A stretch of 64,000 nucleotides of DNA from Semisulcospira habei (GCA_036245525.1 BTPG01000003.1:213826949-213890948); one strand, 5' to 3'; positions 11,506-22,826 are shown, numbered from the stretch's first letter. Notes: generated from the letters alone by a model not told the origin. Numbers and translations are program-made.

Positions 11506-12348
11506 TGTTACGATTGTGGTTGTGTTATCACGTGAGAGCGTTTATCGTAGGAAACGATCCGATATTCTTTTGAGCTGTCATGGTTATGATTCACGTATCT
11601 TTTTAAGTAACTTTTTCTTTTGGTCGCGCAGAGAGGGATTCATTTCGTTTTGTTATGTTAAGTTTAGTCCAGAACGTTCTAGAAGGGTCGCACTGTCTAG
11701 TGACCTCGTATGTGTGACGTCTAGTAGCTGGCAACAGTTCGTAACATTTCGCTACATTTTGTTTTTCAGTGCGCGTGAATTGAGCAGCCTTTATTTTGTT
11801 TTGGGAATATTCTCCTACCTTCTAAAGCTATCATAGAACGTGGTGATAGGGCTACCATACCTTTATGTGTCTTCATTATATATTAGGATTTAGAGCTGAA
11901 GTGAGCAGCCGAGTTTTTGTAGCCTATTTTAGTGATTCCAGAAGATTCGTATTTACGAGTTTCAGTTGTGTATTTCGTTCCGATTGGTTGCATTGTATGA
12001 TTTCCGTAGACGATTCTGGAATTTGGTAGTATATATAAGGAGGGCGTTAGGAAAGCGTGTTCGTACATTGTCTTGCTTTGTCAGTTGTAGAGACACGCAG
12101 TTTATTGCGAAAGACGCTGTGTATGAAAAACTTTGTGTCGCAGTGTGGACATTGCAGAAGAGACTTTGTATCAGTGTTTGTGCATTTGGAATTGCACTGT
12201 ATGGATATCGCATCGCTGAATTAAATATTGTTGGAACTGTTACTCCAGTATTGTCTACATCCTTAAAAGCCGCGTGTGACGGATTGCAGCTGAACGAGGT
12301 TTATTTGGTGTGTTTAGCATACTACGACTACAACTCCACAACGTAACA
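11506..12348 (+). repeat. 5' LTR of plus-strand Gmr1-like element
   Basis: It starts TGTTACGATTG and ends CACAACGTAACA, so the ends form the 7-base inverted pair TGTTACG/CGTAACA typical of LTRs. It is followed by TTTTGGCTCCTTCGACGGGACC, where a primer-binding site would lie (no tRNA match claimed). A TATATAAGGAGG stretch near 12032 could be the promoter. Parts recur at 57195-57934. No matching 3' LTR was found before 18 kb. Confidence 0.85.
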
Positions 12349-12430
12349 TTTTGGCTCCTTCGACGGGACCTCTTCAGTTGATTCAGTGGAAAGGGTAGCA
12401 GGAGAAAATAGCCAGCAGTGAAAAGCAGAG

Positions 12431-13624
12431 ATGGCGACATCGGAAATGGAGACATTCCTGAAAAATGGAAAGGAATGTAAACTCGAAGGAGCTCAACACC
12501 TCGAGTTTGTAAAGGAGAGAGAGGAGAAAGAAGAAAAGAAACGAGAGAAAGAAGAAAAGGAGAGACTGGTGATAGAAGAGAAAGAAGAAAAGAAACATGA
12601 GAAAGAAGAAAAGGAGAGACTGGAGAGAGAAGAGAAAGAAGAAAAGAAACGAGGGAAAGAAGAAAAGGAGAGACTGGAAAGAGAAGAAAGAGCCAAAAAA
12701 CGTAAAATCAGGAGACTCGAAATCAAAGCAGAAGAAGCAGAGAAACAGCAAAGAGAAGCAGAGAAACAGCGAAGAGAGGCAGAGAAACAACGAGAAGAGG
12801 AGCGAGAAGAGGCGGAGAGGCATCGTCAACACGAAATTCATCTAAAGCAGATGGAGATTGAGGCACAGAGCCAGAGGGTTTCTGAAGCAACAGTTTTAGC
12901 CAGCAGAGAACAAACAGCCCGTGCGCCAAATCTTTCACCTTTCATTGAAAATTCAGATAAGATGGACGCTTATCTGGAGCGATTCGAGCGCTTCGCAAAT
13001 AGCAACAATTGGAAACAAGAGACTTGGGCTATTATACTGATCGCACTTCTAACTGGCAAAGCGCTTGAATTTTACATTCGCTTACCAAGAGAGGAAGCCG
13101 AAGATTATACGCAGTTGAAAGCGGCCCTGTTGAGACAGTACGACTTCACTGAAGAAGGTTACAGGCGACGATTTCGGAACTGCAAGCCTGGAGAAGGAGA
13201 AACACCCGGCCTATTCATTGAAAGAATCAGAAGCTACCTGGAGAAATGGATAGAGCTCGCTGGCCTAAACAGAGAGTACCAAGACCTGTGCGACCTTATC
13301 ATCAAAAAACAAGTTTTCAGCGCATGTTCTAAGGACCTAGCCGCCCACCTCAGAGAGCAAAAAGACCAGTCACTAAAGGCCCTGGCCGACTTCGCTCAAA
13401 GATACCTTGACGCCCACAATATGAAGTTCGGATCCAGTAAGCCACAGCGTGTGTCTGCACCAGCAGAGGAAATCAACAATGTCAGAGACACCCCGAGATA
13501 CAAGGCGGTGGAGAACCTGACATTTTTCTCTGTGGAAAGAAAGGTCACAAGGCGATACGGTGTCCTTCTAAAGACATTCCTCGAGGCGACAACATCAGAA
13601 GATCCAACCAAGATCGTGGGATAG
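12431..13624 (+). CDS. Gag polyprotein with SCAN-like capsid domain
   Basis: 397 residues from ATG at 12431, open throughout. Residues about 25-140 are an extreme Lys/Glu/Arg-rich coiled coil. Residues about 165-320 form a capsid domain with MDAYLERFERFANSNNWKQE, FYIRLPREEAEDYTQL and a LRQYDFTEEGYRRRF segment, the region from which vertebrate SCAN domains are thought to derive. The expected zinc knuckle (Cys-x2-Cys-x4-His-x4-Cys) is found only in another frame at about 13525-13565 (CGKKGHKAIRC), so a frameshift near 13520 removes it and its first Cys is not evident. Structural, non-enzymatic. Confidence 0.85.
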   Translation: MATSEMETFLKNGKECKLEGAQHLEFVKEREEKEEKKREKEEKERLVIEEKEEKKHEKEEKERLEREEKEEKKRGKEEKERLEREERAKKRKIRRLEIKAEEAEKQQREAEKQRREAEKQREEEREEAERHRQHEIHLKQMEIEAQSQRVSEATVLASREQTARAPNLSPFIENSDKMDAYLERFERFANSNNWKQETWAIILIALLTGKALEFYIRLPREEAEDYTQLKAALLRQYDFTEEGYRRRFRNCKPGEGETPGLFIERIRSYLEKWIELAGLNREYQDLCDLIIKKQVFSACSKDLAAHLREQKDQSLKALADFAQRYLDAHNMKFGSSKPQRVSAPAEEINNVRDTPRYKAVENLTFFSVERKVTRRYGVLLKTFLEATTSEDPTKIVG

Positions 13625-13639
13625 CAGGCAGAAGCAGTA

Positions 13640-14071
13640 CCACGTCTCAACTCTGAGCTGCCGCTGTATTAGCCAATGATGTGACGTCATCCAATGACTT
13701 TGAGTCTAGAGAAACGCGAGTGACACCAGAGCTAATTGAATCTTTCAAAAAGAATGGACGCATCCAAGTAGGAGATGGGGCTACATTTTTTACCAGTCTC
13801 AAACATCGCGCTGCCAGAGAATGAAGTGCCGAACATGCCGGTGGTGTCAGGATTCGTCGGCGACACGCAAGTGAGAGTGTTGAGAGACACCGGTTGTAGT
13901 TGCGTCATGGTGAGAGAAAACCTAGTAACTGAAGACCAGATGTTACAGGAGTGGACCACCCTCATTTTGGCCGACGGAACTGTAAGAATTATCCCCCTTG
14001 CCAATGTCAGAGTGGACACTCCGTATCTGAGAGGCGAGGTGAAGGTGCTATGCGTGAAGACCCCTGTCTAA
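13640..14071 (+). pseudogene. Retropepsin-like protease region
   Basis: The readable frame from 13775 to 14071 contains LRDTGCSCVMVRENLV, where DTG is the catalytic aspartate motif of retroviral-type aspartic proteases. Downstream are hydrophobic strands (TLILADGTVRIIPLANV). A TAA at 14069-14071 ends the frame before the expected IGN-type end, which continues in another frame (about 14072-14130). The preceding gag-protease linker (13625-13774) is frameshifted. Processing of Gag-Pol would be the role in an intact element. Confidence 0.75.
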
Positions 14072-14225
14072 GATCTTATCATCGGAAACGTCGACTGTGT
14101 CAGAAACGCAGACGATCCAGGTCCAGAGTGGAGACCTGAAACATATTCTGTTACCACAAGAAGTCAAGCAAAGAAGAGTCAGCAAACCATCCCTCTAAAA
14201 GTGGCGGACAACAAGGAAAGCCGCC

Positions 14226-15783
14226 GTGGTGAATAAGGAAAGGCTGGTGGAGCTACAGAGAGCCGACACCACGCTTGACAAGTTCCGGGGTCAGACCGAG
14301 CCCGTAACGCGAAAGGGAAAGGAAATAACCTTCGAAACCAGAAAAGATATCCTGTACCGGATATTCGACAGCAATGGAGATAAACCTGTGCGTCAAGTAG
14401 TAGTTCCTGAACCTTTGAGAATGCAGGTGATGAAATTGGCACATGATTCCATATTGGGAGGACATTTGGGAATCAACAAGACCCTCGATAGAATCCGAGC
14501 TGTCTTCTACTGGCCTGATATGGGAGGCGACGTCATCCGATTCTGCAGATCGTGCGACATATGCCAGAAAACAATCTCTAAGGGAAAGGTGCCCAAGGTT
14601 CCTCTAGAGAATATGCCATTGATCGAGAGTTGCCACATTCCTTCTGCCATTGAAGATAAGTAGCGGCTAATCTCTATGTTTGTTTGTTTGTCTATTTTGA
14701 CAAAGGGTATTTACCCGAAATATTAATAAATTGTGTTGTACCCGTCTTTTCTAAGCGTGTTTCTTTCTCCGTTGGGTACTTCTTTGCATATTACACGCTT
14801 GGCAGTCACCTTTTTGGTCTGGATTCATTGATCGATATGCCTTTCAAGCGGGTAGCTGTTGACCTCGTGGGGCCAATATCTCCTTCGAGTTAAGATGGTC
14901 ATCGATACATTTTGACCCTGGTGGACTACGCTACACGTTATCCTGAAGCCATACCATTGAAAAAGATCGACACTCCAACAGTAGCAGAGGCGCTCGTCGA
15001 CATGTTCAGCCGTTTAGAAATATCTGAAGAGATCCTGAGTGACCTAGGAACTCAGTTGGTCTCAGACTGCATGGAGGAAGTCATCCGGCTACTGAGCATC
15101 CGACACCTTACTACCACCTCTTATCACCCCATGTGTAATGGGCTGGTTGAAAACTTTAATGGAACTTTGAAGGCTATGTTGAAGAACTGTGCACCGAGCA
15201 GCCAAGACTGTGGCATAGATATATCAATGCCTTGCTCTTCGCATACCGTGAAGTTCCACAGGATTCGACAGGGTTTTCCCCTTTTGAATTACTGTACGCT
15301 AGGACTGTGAGGGGACCCATGCACATCCTCAAAAAGCTGTGGACCAAGGATATCGACGCACCTGAGGTGAAAATCAGCTACCAGTACGTCTTTGACCTGA
15401 GAGAGAAGCTGGAAGATACCCTCAGGATGGCTCGAAAAGAACTAGGGAAGGCGCAGAACAAGGGGAAGCATTACTATGATCGTAAGGCAAAACCTCGACG
15501 ATTCCAGCCAGGTGACCAAGTATTGGTTCTTCTTCCTACCGACAACAACAAACTTCTGATGCAGTGGAAGGGACCATACTTTGTCGACACGGTGGGTGGC
15601 ATAAATGACTTCAGAGTCAAGGTCAGCAACAAGGTGAAGACTTACCATGCTAATTTGCTGAAGAAGTATATTGAGAGAGGTCGTCAAAACAAAACACAAA
15701 TGGCCGCATCGGTGCGTCTTGTTGATGACGAAAGACTAGACAACGAGAACCTGTTTGACCTTAATGAACTGCGACTCAAATAG
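14226..15783 (+). pseudogene. Integrase (Ty3/gypsy type), interrupted
   Basis: The N-terminal part (14226-14663) contains the His-His-Cys-Cys zinc domain (GGHLGINKTLDRI, then CRSCDICQK). A retroposon (14627-14825) then interrupts. The core resumes at about 14836 with FKRVAVDLVGPI (first Asp), a TAA at 14892-14894, SDLGTQLVSDC (second Asp) and GLVENFNGTLK (Glu). A frameshift near 15200 separates the core from the C-terminal GPY/F-like part (15232-15783: FQPGDQVLVLLP, then WKGPYFV). It catalyses strand transfer of the element's DNA in intact relatives. Confidence 0.85.
14627..14825 (+). mobile_element. Short retroposon in integrase, family R
   Basis: 199-bp insertion flanked by the 10-bp direct repeat CATTGATCGA (14617-14626 and 14826-14835). 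It holds GATAAGTAGCGGCTAATCTC, then TATGTTTGTTTGTTTGTC, and ends GGTCTGGATT. The same 3' end and the same internal sequence occur at 51177-51456, where the 5' half is an inverted copy of the 3' half. No coding function seen. Confidence 0.85.
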
Positions 15784-16078
15784 GATGTAGAAGATATCCA
15801 GTTCGGTCAGAATCTGATCCAAACTCACGAGAAGAACTGTGCGTCCTGACTCAAGGGAGTTCGAGCATCGGTTTACACCTGACCCAGGGACAACAGACAC
15901 CATCCAGCCCGAGGTTAATCTAACATCCGACAATCCAGTTCGCGACGAGTCGTGTCGTCTGTTTCGCAACACGAGTGAAAGGCCTAGAAATAATGTTCGA
16001 GAGGCGCCGGATGTGAGAGTCGACAGGAATTCCAGATTGCCAATTGTTATCGCGAAGGAACAAGAGAGATCCAATTAA
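15784..16078 (+). pseudogene. Remnant of RT N-terminal region and Pol C-terminus
   Basis: After the integrase stop, the stretch at about 15880-15930 reads GTTDTIQPEVNLTSDNPVR, the type of segment found just before the reverse-transcriptase palm in this family. The frame then changes at once to an Arg-rich tail ending at 16078. I infer an internal deletion of RT and RNase H at about 15935. No YxDD motif is present between 15.9 and 17 kb. Confidence 0.65.
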
Positions 16079-16859
16079 AATTTGGTGTGTATGAACTGTG
16101 ACACTTTTCCTAAGCCGACAGTGTTCGACCCAGGACCAGTGACTTTGAACTGTGAACTGTAACTTATGATTTAGTGATGTTCCTGAAACAAACTTTGACA
16201 TTATTTTTAGTTAACCTAAGGATTCGCAGAACTTTGGAGCAGATTACCTAAGCAGAGCAGTTTGAATGAACACTTCTGTGTCCAGAACATTTTGAAGAAA
16301 CATTTTGATGCTCAAGACGGTTTACAAGACTGTGAAACGATTATTTTGATTTCATTATTATGTGAAATTTTTATTATTTATTGTTTTGTGCAAGTTAATA
16401 CGACCACAACCGTATTTTGAAGTTTGAGAAGAACTTTTTGTAGAATTTCATTCTAAACGCGAGCACGCAATGTGTGTGCCATAGCGGCTGGCCGTGTACC
16501 ACTTGACTTGCCAGTGGAACTATAATTATTTTCTCCACAAGACGGCACCACTTGACTTGCCAGTGACTACCTGTGTCCGAAATGAACATCCAGAAGCACG
16601 TTACTTTCCATAGCCCATGAAGCTCCATCCGCGTCTCTACTAATCTGCCCCTGAACCCCCCACACACTTACCCCTCGTGCAACCGTACTCTTCCCTTCCC
16701 CCTCACACCCCAACTATCATGGCGTATTCATCTCCCGTCTTGTTACGCCAGCCCATCTTACAGTCCCACGCCCCTCCCCCACCCCACCCAGTCTCCTAAT
16801 TCCAGTGATCCTATTGTAAAAGACTCTCTTGACGACAAGCAGAAAGTTTTCAATGATAC

Positions 16860-17433
16860 AAATATTGACGTCCTAAAGCGCTGGAGGAAGGCACTGTCCA
16901 TCCGCTACGTCGATCTATTAAACTCAGCCAACTGTGGATACGAGGTAGTGTAGATAGACACAGACTTTGATAATAAAACAGTAACTCGGACTGACTTCAG
17001 CGTTCGCACCCGTGCAGCCGGAATCCCCGACACCCTTGCCAAGACCTGTGTGCAAGTGAGAAGAGAGGGCGTCAACTGCATCACGGTCAGCCTATACTAT
17101 AAACTCAACCGTAGTCTTGGCGAAACCTGTCTGATTCAGGGGGTACGTGCCGAGGAGTGGGTGCAGACTGAGTTCCGCCAGCTGTGCGCCCTGGTCAGGT
17201 CACTGCAGAATATACAGTTTGATGAGAGTGATGTACCCCAACCCATCTTCAGTCACCTACCCCTGTGTGCCGCCAGCCACCACCCTGATCTATCCCTGTC
17301 CTCCAGCTTGCGGAGTGAGGAACGTGACCATGACCAGGGGATTAACGGCCTGGTCACGCCTCGTCGCCCTAGCCTGGCGCTCCCGGCTCCAGAGAGAGAC
17401 AATAAGAGAGTACTAAGAATCAAATTTCAATAA
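16860..17433 (+). pseudogene. LINE ORF1-like fragment
   Basis: A continuous reading with one stop (TAG near 16951) gives KRWRKALSIRYVDLLNSAN and TRTDFSVRTRAAGIPD, then the open part 17050-17433 with REGVNCITVSLYYKLNR and a Ser/Pro/His-rich end. I think this is the N-terminal part of a LINE ORF1 because of its context and basic composition, but I do not recognise the family with certainty. No EN or RT follows it. It ends within a fold-back (17393-17605). Confidence 0.4.
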
Positions 17434-17605
17434 GGCCGCACCCATCATTAAATCTCGCCTTTATTGATAAGAAAATATATTACGTCACATAACCTCTCTA
17501 TTACCACATAATCACCCTTTTGTTTTTTTAAAAGGTGGCGACCATGATTAGTGCGGCCTTTTTGATTTTTGATACATTAGTACTCTCTTATTGTCTCTCT
17601 CTATA
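17393..17605. repeat. Fold-back: imperfect inverted repeat
   Basis: The left arm 17393-17450 (AGAGAGACAATAAGAGAGTA ... AAGGCCGCAC) pairs with the right arm about 17535-17605 (GTGCGGCCTTTTTGATTTTT ... TACTCTCTTATTGTCTCTCT), with about 85 bp between them. The arms differ by a small indel. 17606-18106 shows nothing further. Confidence 0.75.
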
Positions 17606-18106
17606 ACTATTGTCTCTGACAACACTTAAACATGTACTGTTAATTTGTTTTAAAAATCGCGACCATGGCCATGTTTATGAACTTTACCCTAAAGCTCTGA
17701 ACCCATAGCTACGGAACACTGAATCAGGAAGTATAATTCGATTACAGACTAAACTCTCCAGTAGCTGCCTGCCTTGTACCGAGTATATGGAGTTTAACAT
17801 AGTCTAAGATCCTCACGAGCCTAGATTTTTATAAGTGGACACAGGTCAGTTCCTCAAGAACCTCGGACTCCAGGCATAACACGTGTTTACAAGTATTAGT
17901 CTACTTTTTTTCTGTTAGCTCTCTCGTAGCGAGTATGCTGGCGGGTCTTATTTAATATTATTTTACTGCAAGTACAATTTCTGAAAAGGTGACTGCCGTC
18001 TTATGTTTACCCTGAATATGTTTGTACAACACAGACAGTACAAGATCGACACTCCACCGTTCTATTATAAGCAGTACTGACACACACGCACGCACACGCA
18101 TACACA

Positions 18107-18162
18107 CATACCAACACACACACACACACACACAAACACACTGACACACACACACACACATG
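18107..18162. repeat. Imperfect (CA)n
   Basis: CA-rich tract with CAAA and CTGA interruptions, immediately upstream of the target site of the 18183-23037 LINE. Confidence 0.85.
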
Positions 18163-18308
18163 AATAAACATACATGTACACAGACAGGTGAGTTGTGCTC
18201 ACGATCGACATCACACAGTAGAAGAGCGGCTCCGCACATTTTTTGCATTTTGCAACATAATTACTTAATTAGTGACTTTAGAACAACGACAGGGTGATTC
18301 AGCTCATC

Positions 18309-19214
18309 ATGCCGATCAGTTCGGTAGCTTTTCGTGCCATTTGCGGTACCTTTTACTGGACTTTTCAAAACTTCATGGCACGCAAAGCACAGAGGAAGGC
18401 AGCCCTACGTTACCGCACTGTCAGTGTCAGCGGACCGGTGGCAGTCATACTCGTGTTTTTGGTCGGTTTTCTGCTCTGGTGCGGCGATGTCGAAGCGAAC
18501 CCAGGCCCACCGAAACGACAGACTCTTTTGACATGCCAGGGGAACCAAGACAACCAGTCGCCCGGGGGTGAGACAAACGCAGTGTCTGAGCCGACTATTG
18601 TGGATGTGTTTAAAATGTTGAATGTGATGGACAAAAAGATGGACAGTATGAAAGCTACAATGCAGGAGCAGATGGACAAAATTCAGAGTGACTTTACTGC
18701 GGTGATGAAAGAAAACAAAGAGTTGAAGGAGAAAGTTACGCAGCTGGAGGATAAGGATTTAGAGGGGCGGAGCAGACGCAAGAATCTGATCTTTCACGGA
18801 ATCCCCCACCCCCAGGGGCGCTCAGAGACTTGGGCGGACTGTGAGAAAGCTGTCAAGTCAATGTTGAAGGACGAGATGGGCATAGAGGAGGAGATCGAGG
18901 TGGAGCGTGCCCATCGTCTGAAGGGGGGCAAGGCGTCCCACCCCATCATCGTGTGCTTCAACAAGTACAAAGACAAGGAGCGGATCCTGTTTGAGCGCAG
19001 AACGCTGAAGGAGAACAGGTCCCGGGTCTACATCTCTGAGGACTTCACCCCTCGGGTGAGGGACGTGCGCCGCAAGCTGCTACCCTTCCTCAAGGAGGCC
19101 AAGCAGGCGGGGAAGAAGGCCTTCCTCCGCTTCGACTCCCTCGTTGTTGAGGGAAAGACCCACGCATACGACGCTGCTACCCAGAGGCCAATGGAGCGCA
19201 GGGGGCAGAAATGA
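18309..19214 (+). CDS. LINE ORF1: 2A-like leader, coiled coil, L1-type RNA-binding core
   Basis: 301 residues from the first ATG (18309), open to TGA at 19212. Residues 1-45 are a basic leader and residues about 42-56 a hydrophobic segment (VAVILVFLVGFLLW). This is followed directly by GDVEANPGP (18483-18509), which matches the DxExNPGP consensus of 2A ribosome-skipping peptides. Residues about 95-155 are a coiled coil with repeated Met/Lys/Gln heptads. Then come RRKNLIFHGIP and ERAHRL, as in the RRM and C-terminal domain of L1-type ORF1 proteins. In known elements such a protein coats LINE RNA. Skipping after NPG would release the short leader from the RNA-binding part (inference from 2A biology). 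No frame damage is visible. Confidence 0.85.
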   Translation: MPISSVAFRAICGTFYWTFQNFMARKAQRKAALRYRTVSVSGPVAVILVFLVGFLLWCGDVEANPGPPKRQTLLTCQGNQDNQSPGGETNAVSEPTIVDVFKMLNVMDKKMDSMKATMQEQMDKIQSDFTAVMKENKELKEKVTQLEDKDLEGRSRRKNLIFHGIPHPQGRSETWADCEKAVKSMLKDEMGIEEEIEVERAHRLKGGKASHPIIVCFNKYKDKERILFERRTLKENRSRVYISEDFTPRVRDVRRKLLPFLKEAKQAGKKAFLRFDSLVVEGKTHAYDAATQRPMERRGQK

Positions 19215-19292
19215 GGGGCAGGCCGGCATGTTGACCCAGCAACCAGGAGAAGACAGCCCGTCCCTCATTCAGACCCCCAGGGCCCTCACCAT

Positions 19293-22200
19293 GTGTCTTC
19301 AAAGGACGACTTACCTGCACACACACACACTCAAGTGCCCACACTCAAACCCACACTAGCTCACCGTGATGATGAAAGTGGTAGTGGTGAAAGTGGTAGC
19401 TCTGTGTTTCGCATCATGGCATGGAATATCCAAGGTCTTGTAAATAAGCTGAAAAGTGTTTCTTTTAGGCAGTTCTGTGAAAAGTGTCATATTTTTGCAT
19501 TTTCAGAGATCTGGTCGTGTAAGCAAAATGTTATAGAGGATACCTTTCCAGAGTATCAGGTGTTTTTTTCACCACGTACACAAAAGTTGAAAGGGGGCGT
19601 GGCCGTGTGTGTACATAAATCTATAGCCTGTCATGTGTTGCGTTTAATGCAGGCAGCTGAGGATATTGTGTTTCTAAAGATCGGTAAGTCTGTTTTGAAC
19701 TCTGCATCTGATGTTCTGGCAGCATTTATGTATGTGGCTCCAGAGCGTTCTGTTGTATATGGTGAAGATAACGTTGATGGTTTTGAAGTGTTAGAAAACT
19801 ACATGGCTCAAGTGTTACGTGCTCATCCTGAGCTGCCTTGGCTATTATGTGGCGATTTTAACGCCCGCACCGCCGGTCTGTCTGATACTGATTATACTGA
19901 TTTTATTGATGATAATACACACGTGCAGCCTTTACAGGAATTAACAGATCTGCTAGAGGATGTACCACAAAGCCCACGGAGGTCAAAAGATATTGGCGTA
20001 AACAGTTTTGGTCGGAAACTGATAGAACTATGTCAAGAGTACTGTTTGGTTATTGTCAATGGCAGAACGAAAGGTGACAGTGAGGGAGAAAATACGTGCG
20101 TGGCCAACAGAGGCAAAAGTGTGGTGGACTACTGTATTTGCTCTCAATCCGTGTTTGACCTAGTGACCGATATGTTTGTTGCAGACAGGTGCGAATCAGA
20201 CCATTTCCCCATTGTAACCACGTTTACTTCTATTCAGTCTGTTTATTCATGTGATGATGATGATTTAAATGATGATATAATACTAGAGGAAGGGGTTAAA
20301 TTTGTTTGGAAAGAAAACTACGCTGAGTCCTTTTGGGCATACATTGAAGATAATCAGGAGACTCAATTTCAACTCTTTTCGTCAGCGCTTGACTCGAGTG
20401 TAGAAGAAGGGTCGGCCTGTTTTGTAGCATTCATTCAGAAGGCGGCTGACAAAATGAGGTCAGGTAAGAAGGTAGGTGGTGAATCCCGTGCACAGCCGCC
20501 GTGGTGGGACTCGGACTGCGAGTTAGCAAAACAAAACAAGTACATACAGTTGAAGCAGTTCAGACACACAAACACACATGACGACTTAGGGAAGTATCTT
20601 GACATGAAGAAAGAATTTAAGAAGTTGAGTAAAACAAAACAAGTAGAGTACAACGCACGGGTTTTGAATGAGCTCAACGATGCATGTAACGATGCAAATT
20701 CAAGAACATTTTGGCAAAAAATAAAGTCTCTGACTGGCGTTAAGAAGTTGTGTTCTGATGTTATTTCACCACGTGTGTGGTATGATTATTTTCGTAATTT
20801 GCTAAATGTGGATCAGAATGTTGATGATTCAGGTTTCAGCAGACAGGCCGAGGGTGTTTTGAATGACCATATATTATCTGATGATTGTGATGGTTGTCAC
20901 AATGCAAAATTTGACGGGGAAATCACGCAGGATGAAATTCGCAGTGCTATTAATAGCATGAAGAAAGGGAAAGCATCAGGCCCTGATGGCTTGCCCACTG
21001 ACCTTTTTCATCATGCAGGTGAGATCCTTGTGAAATTTCTGCATCCTTTGTTCAATCGTGTGTTTCATAGTGCGGAATACCCTGAAAGCTGGACCATGGC
21101 TGTGATATTTCCACTACACAAAAAGGGTAACCCTAGAAATGTTGACAACTACAGAGGAATTTCTCTTTTGAACGTTATCAGTAAGTTGTACAGTTTTGTC
21201 ATTAACAACAGGTTGATTCGTTTTTGTGAAGAGAATGATTGTATTCCTGAGGCTCAAGCTGGCTTCCGTAAAGGGTACAGTACTATAGACAACATTTGTT
21301 GTTTACAGGCACTAGTGCAAAAGTATCTTAGCAAGCAGGGTGGCCGTTTTTACACCATGTACGTAGACTTTTCTAAAGCTTACGACAGTGTGCACAGGAC
21401 AAAACTGTTGTATCTCTTGTTACGTAAAGGAGTTTATGGTAAGTTGCTTCAGACACTGGAGAGTATGTACAAACATGTAAAAGCTGCTGTAAGGGGTGGA
21501 ACCAAAGTTACCGACTACTTTGATTGCATGTCAGGGGTGCGACAAGGTTGTGTGTTGAGCCCACTGCTGTTTTCTATCTTTCTTTCAGAATTTGAGACAG
21601 AAATATCATCGTGCGGTGCACGTGGCATTGATATTTTTGCGGACCCACTGGGTATTTTCCTTCTTATGTATGCTGATGATATAGCCATTGTCTCTGACTC
21701 TGTAGCAGATCTCCAAAAGAAAATTAATTGTTTAGAAAAATACTGTAAAAAATGGGGTCTCACTGTGAACATGGACAAGACAAAAGTGGTAGTCTTCAAA
21801 AATGGAGGTTTTGTGAAAAATTGTGAAAAATGGTTTTATGCTGACAAGCAGATTCAAGTCGAGTCCAGTTACACTTACCTTGGTGTGATATTTTCCTCTA
21901 CTCTGAACTGGGCTAGATGTGTATAAAACTTAGCTGGAAAAGCCAGGAGAGCAGTTGCAGGCATCAAAAGACTATACTTCAAATTACAAAACTTGCCAGC
22001 TGACACTGTTTTTCACATTTTTGATGTCAAGATTAAGCCCATTGTGCTATATGGGTCAGAGGTTTGTGGTTTCCAGAGGCATGATGTAATTGAGCAGGTT
22101 CATATAAAGGTGTGTAAAATGGTCCTTGGTGTTGGAAGAGATGTAAAAAACAATATTGCGCTGGGTGAGTGTGGAAGATTTCCTATGTATATTGATGCCT

Positions 22201-22826
22201 ATGTTCGAATGGTGAAGTATTGGTGCAGACTTCTTACCATGTCAGAAAACAGATACCCAAGACAGTGTTACACGATGTTATGTATGCACGATGCCTCAGG
22301 TAGATCGAACTGGGCTACGCAAATAAAGACTCTGTTGTGTATGCACGGGTTTGGGTATGTGTGGGAAATGCAGTCAGTTGGAAACACTCCTCTGTTCATT
22401 CAGATATTCAAAGATCGGCTGATGGATTGTTTCTGACAGGACTGGCATGCATCCCTTACATCAAACACAGAATACTGCCATTACCACCCAGAAATACTTA
22501 GAGCAAGTTACATAGGGCAGCTGACTTCTTGTGAACTCAGGTGGGCAATTTGTTTACTTAGATGTAACCGTTTACCTTTAAACGGAGTATCCAGATTTGG
22601 AAAACCCATCACTAATCCACACTGTAATTCATGTGATTGGCATAAGGCTGAAGATTTGTGACATTTTCTTTTCGAGTGTCCAAAATATTCCCCTTTACGT
22701 AAAAAGTACATTCCACTGTTTTACTACAGATTCCCATCCGATCTCAAAGTTCAGCTGCTGTGTGGAAACCTACATGATAAACTGGTCTTTAAAGTTGCTA
22801 TGTATATTTCAGGGTGCCTTAAATTA
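19293..22826 (+). pseudogene. LINE ORF2: endonuclease and reverse transcriptase
   Basis: Open from about 19293 to TAA at 21924-21926. The first in-frame ATG (19416) starts MAWNIQGLVNK at the endonuclease. Endonuclease motifs: AFSEIW, LLCGDFNART and RCESDHFPIV. Reverse transcriptase: GKASGPDGLP, YRGISLLN, AGFRKGYSTID, FYTMYVDFSKAYDSV (motif A), GVRQGCVLSPLLF (B) and LLMYADDIAI (C). The same frame continues through stops at 21924, 22434 and about 22659 to a C-terminal Cys/His cluster (CNSCDWHK ... HFLFEC) ending near 22826. It would nick target DNA and prime reverse transcription if intact. This copy is dead. Confidence 0.9.

Larger units (their letters stand above)
11506..16078 (+). mobile_element. 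Ty3/gypsy element, Gmr1-like, RT deleted
   Basis: Order: LTR, gag (12431-13624), protease (about 13640-14071), integrase (14226-15783), then only the start of the reverse-transcriptase region (about 15784-15935). Placing integrase before reverse transcriptase is the hallmark of Gmr1-like Ty3/gypsy elements, which also carry a SCAN-like capsid. The RT and RNase H core are missing, and a 199-bp retroposon lies inside integrase (14627-14825). 16079-16640 is AT-rich with no LTR recognised. Confidence 0.85.

Noticed and set aside
12493..12841. Host coiled-coil gene
   Set aside because: The Lys/Glu-rich stretch is the gag N-terminus of the LTR element, and a related copy occurs on the opposite strand at 10.4-10.6 kb.
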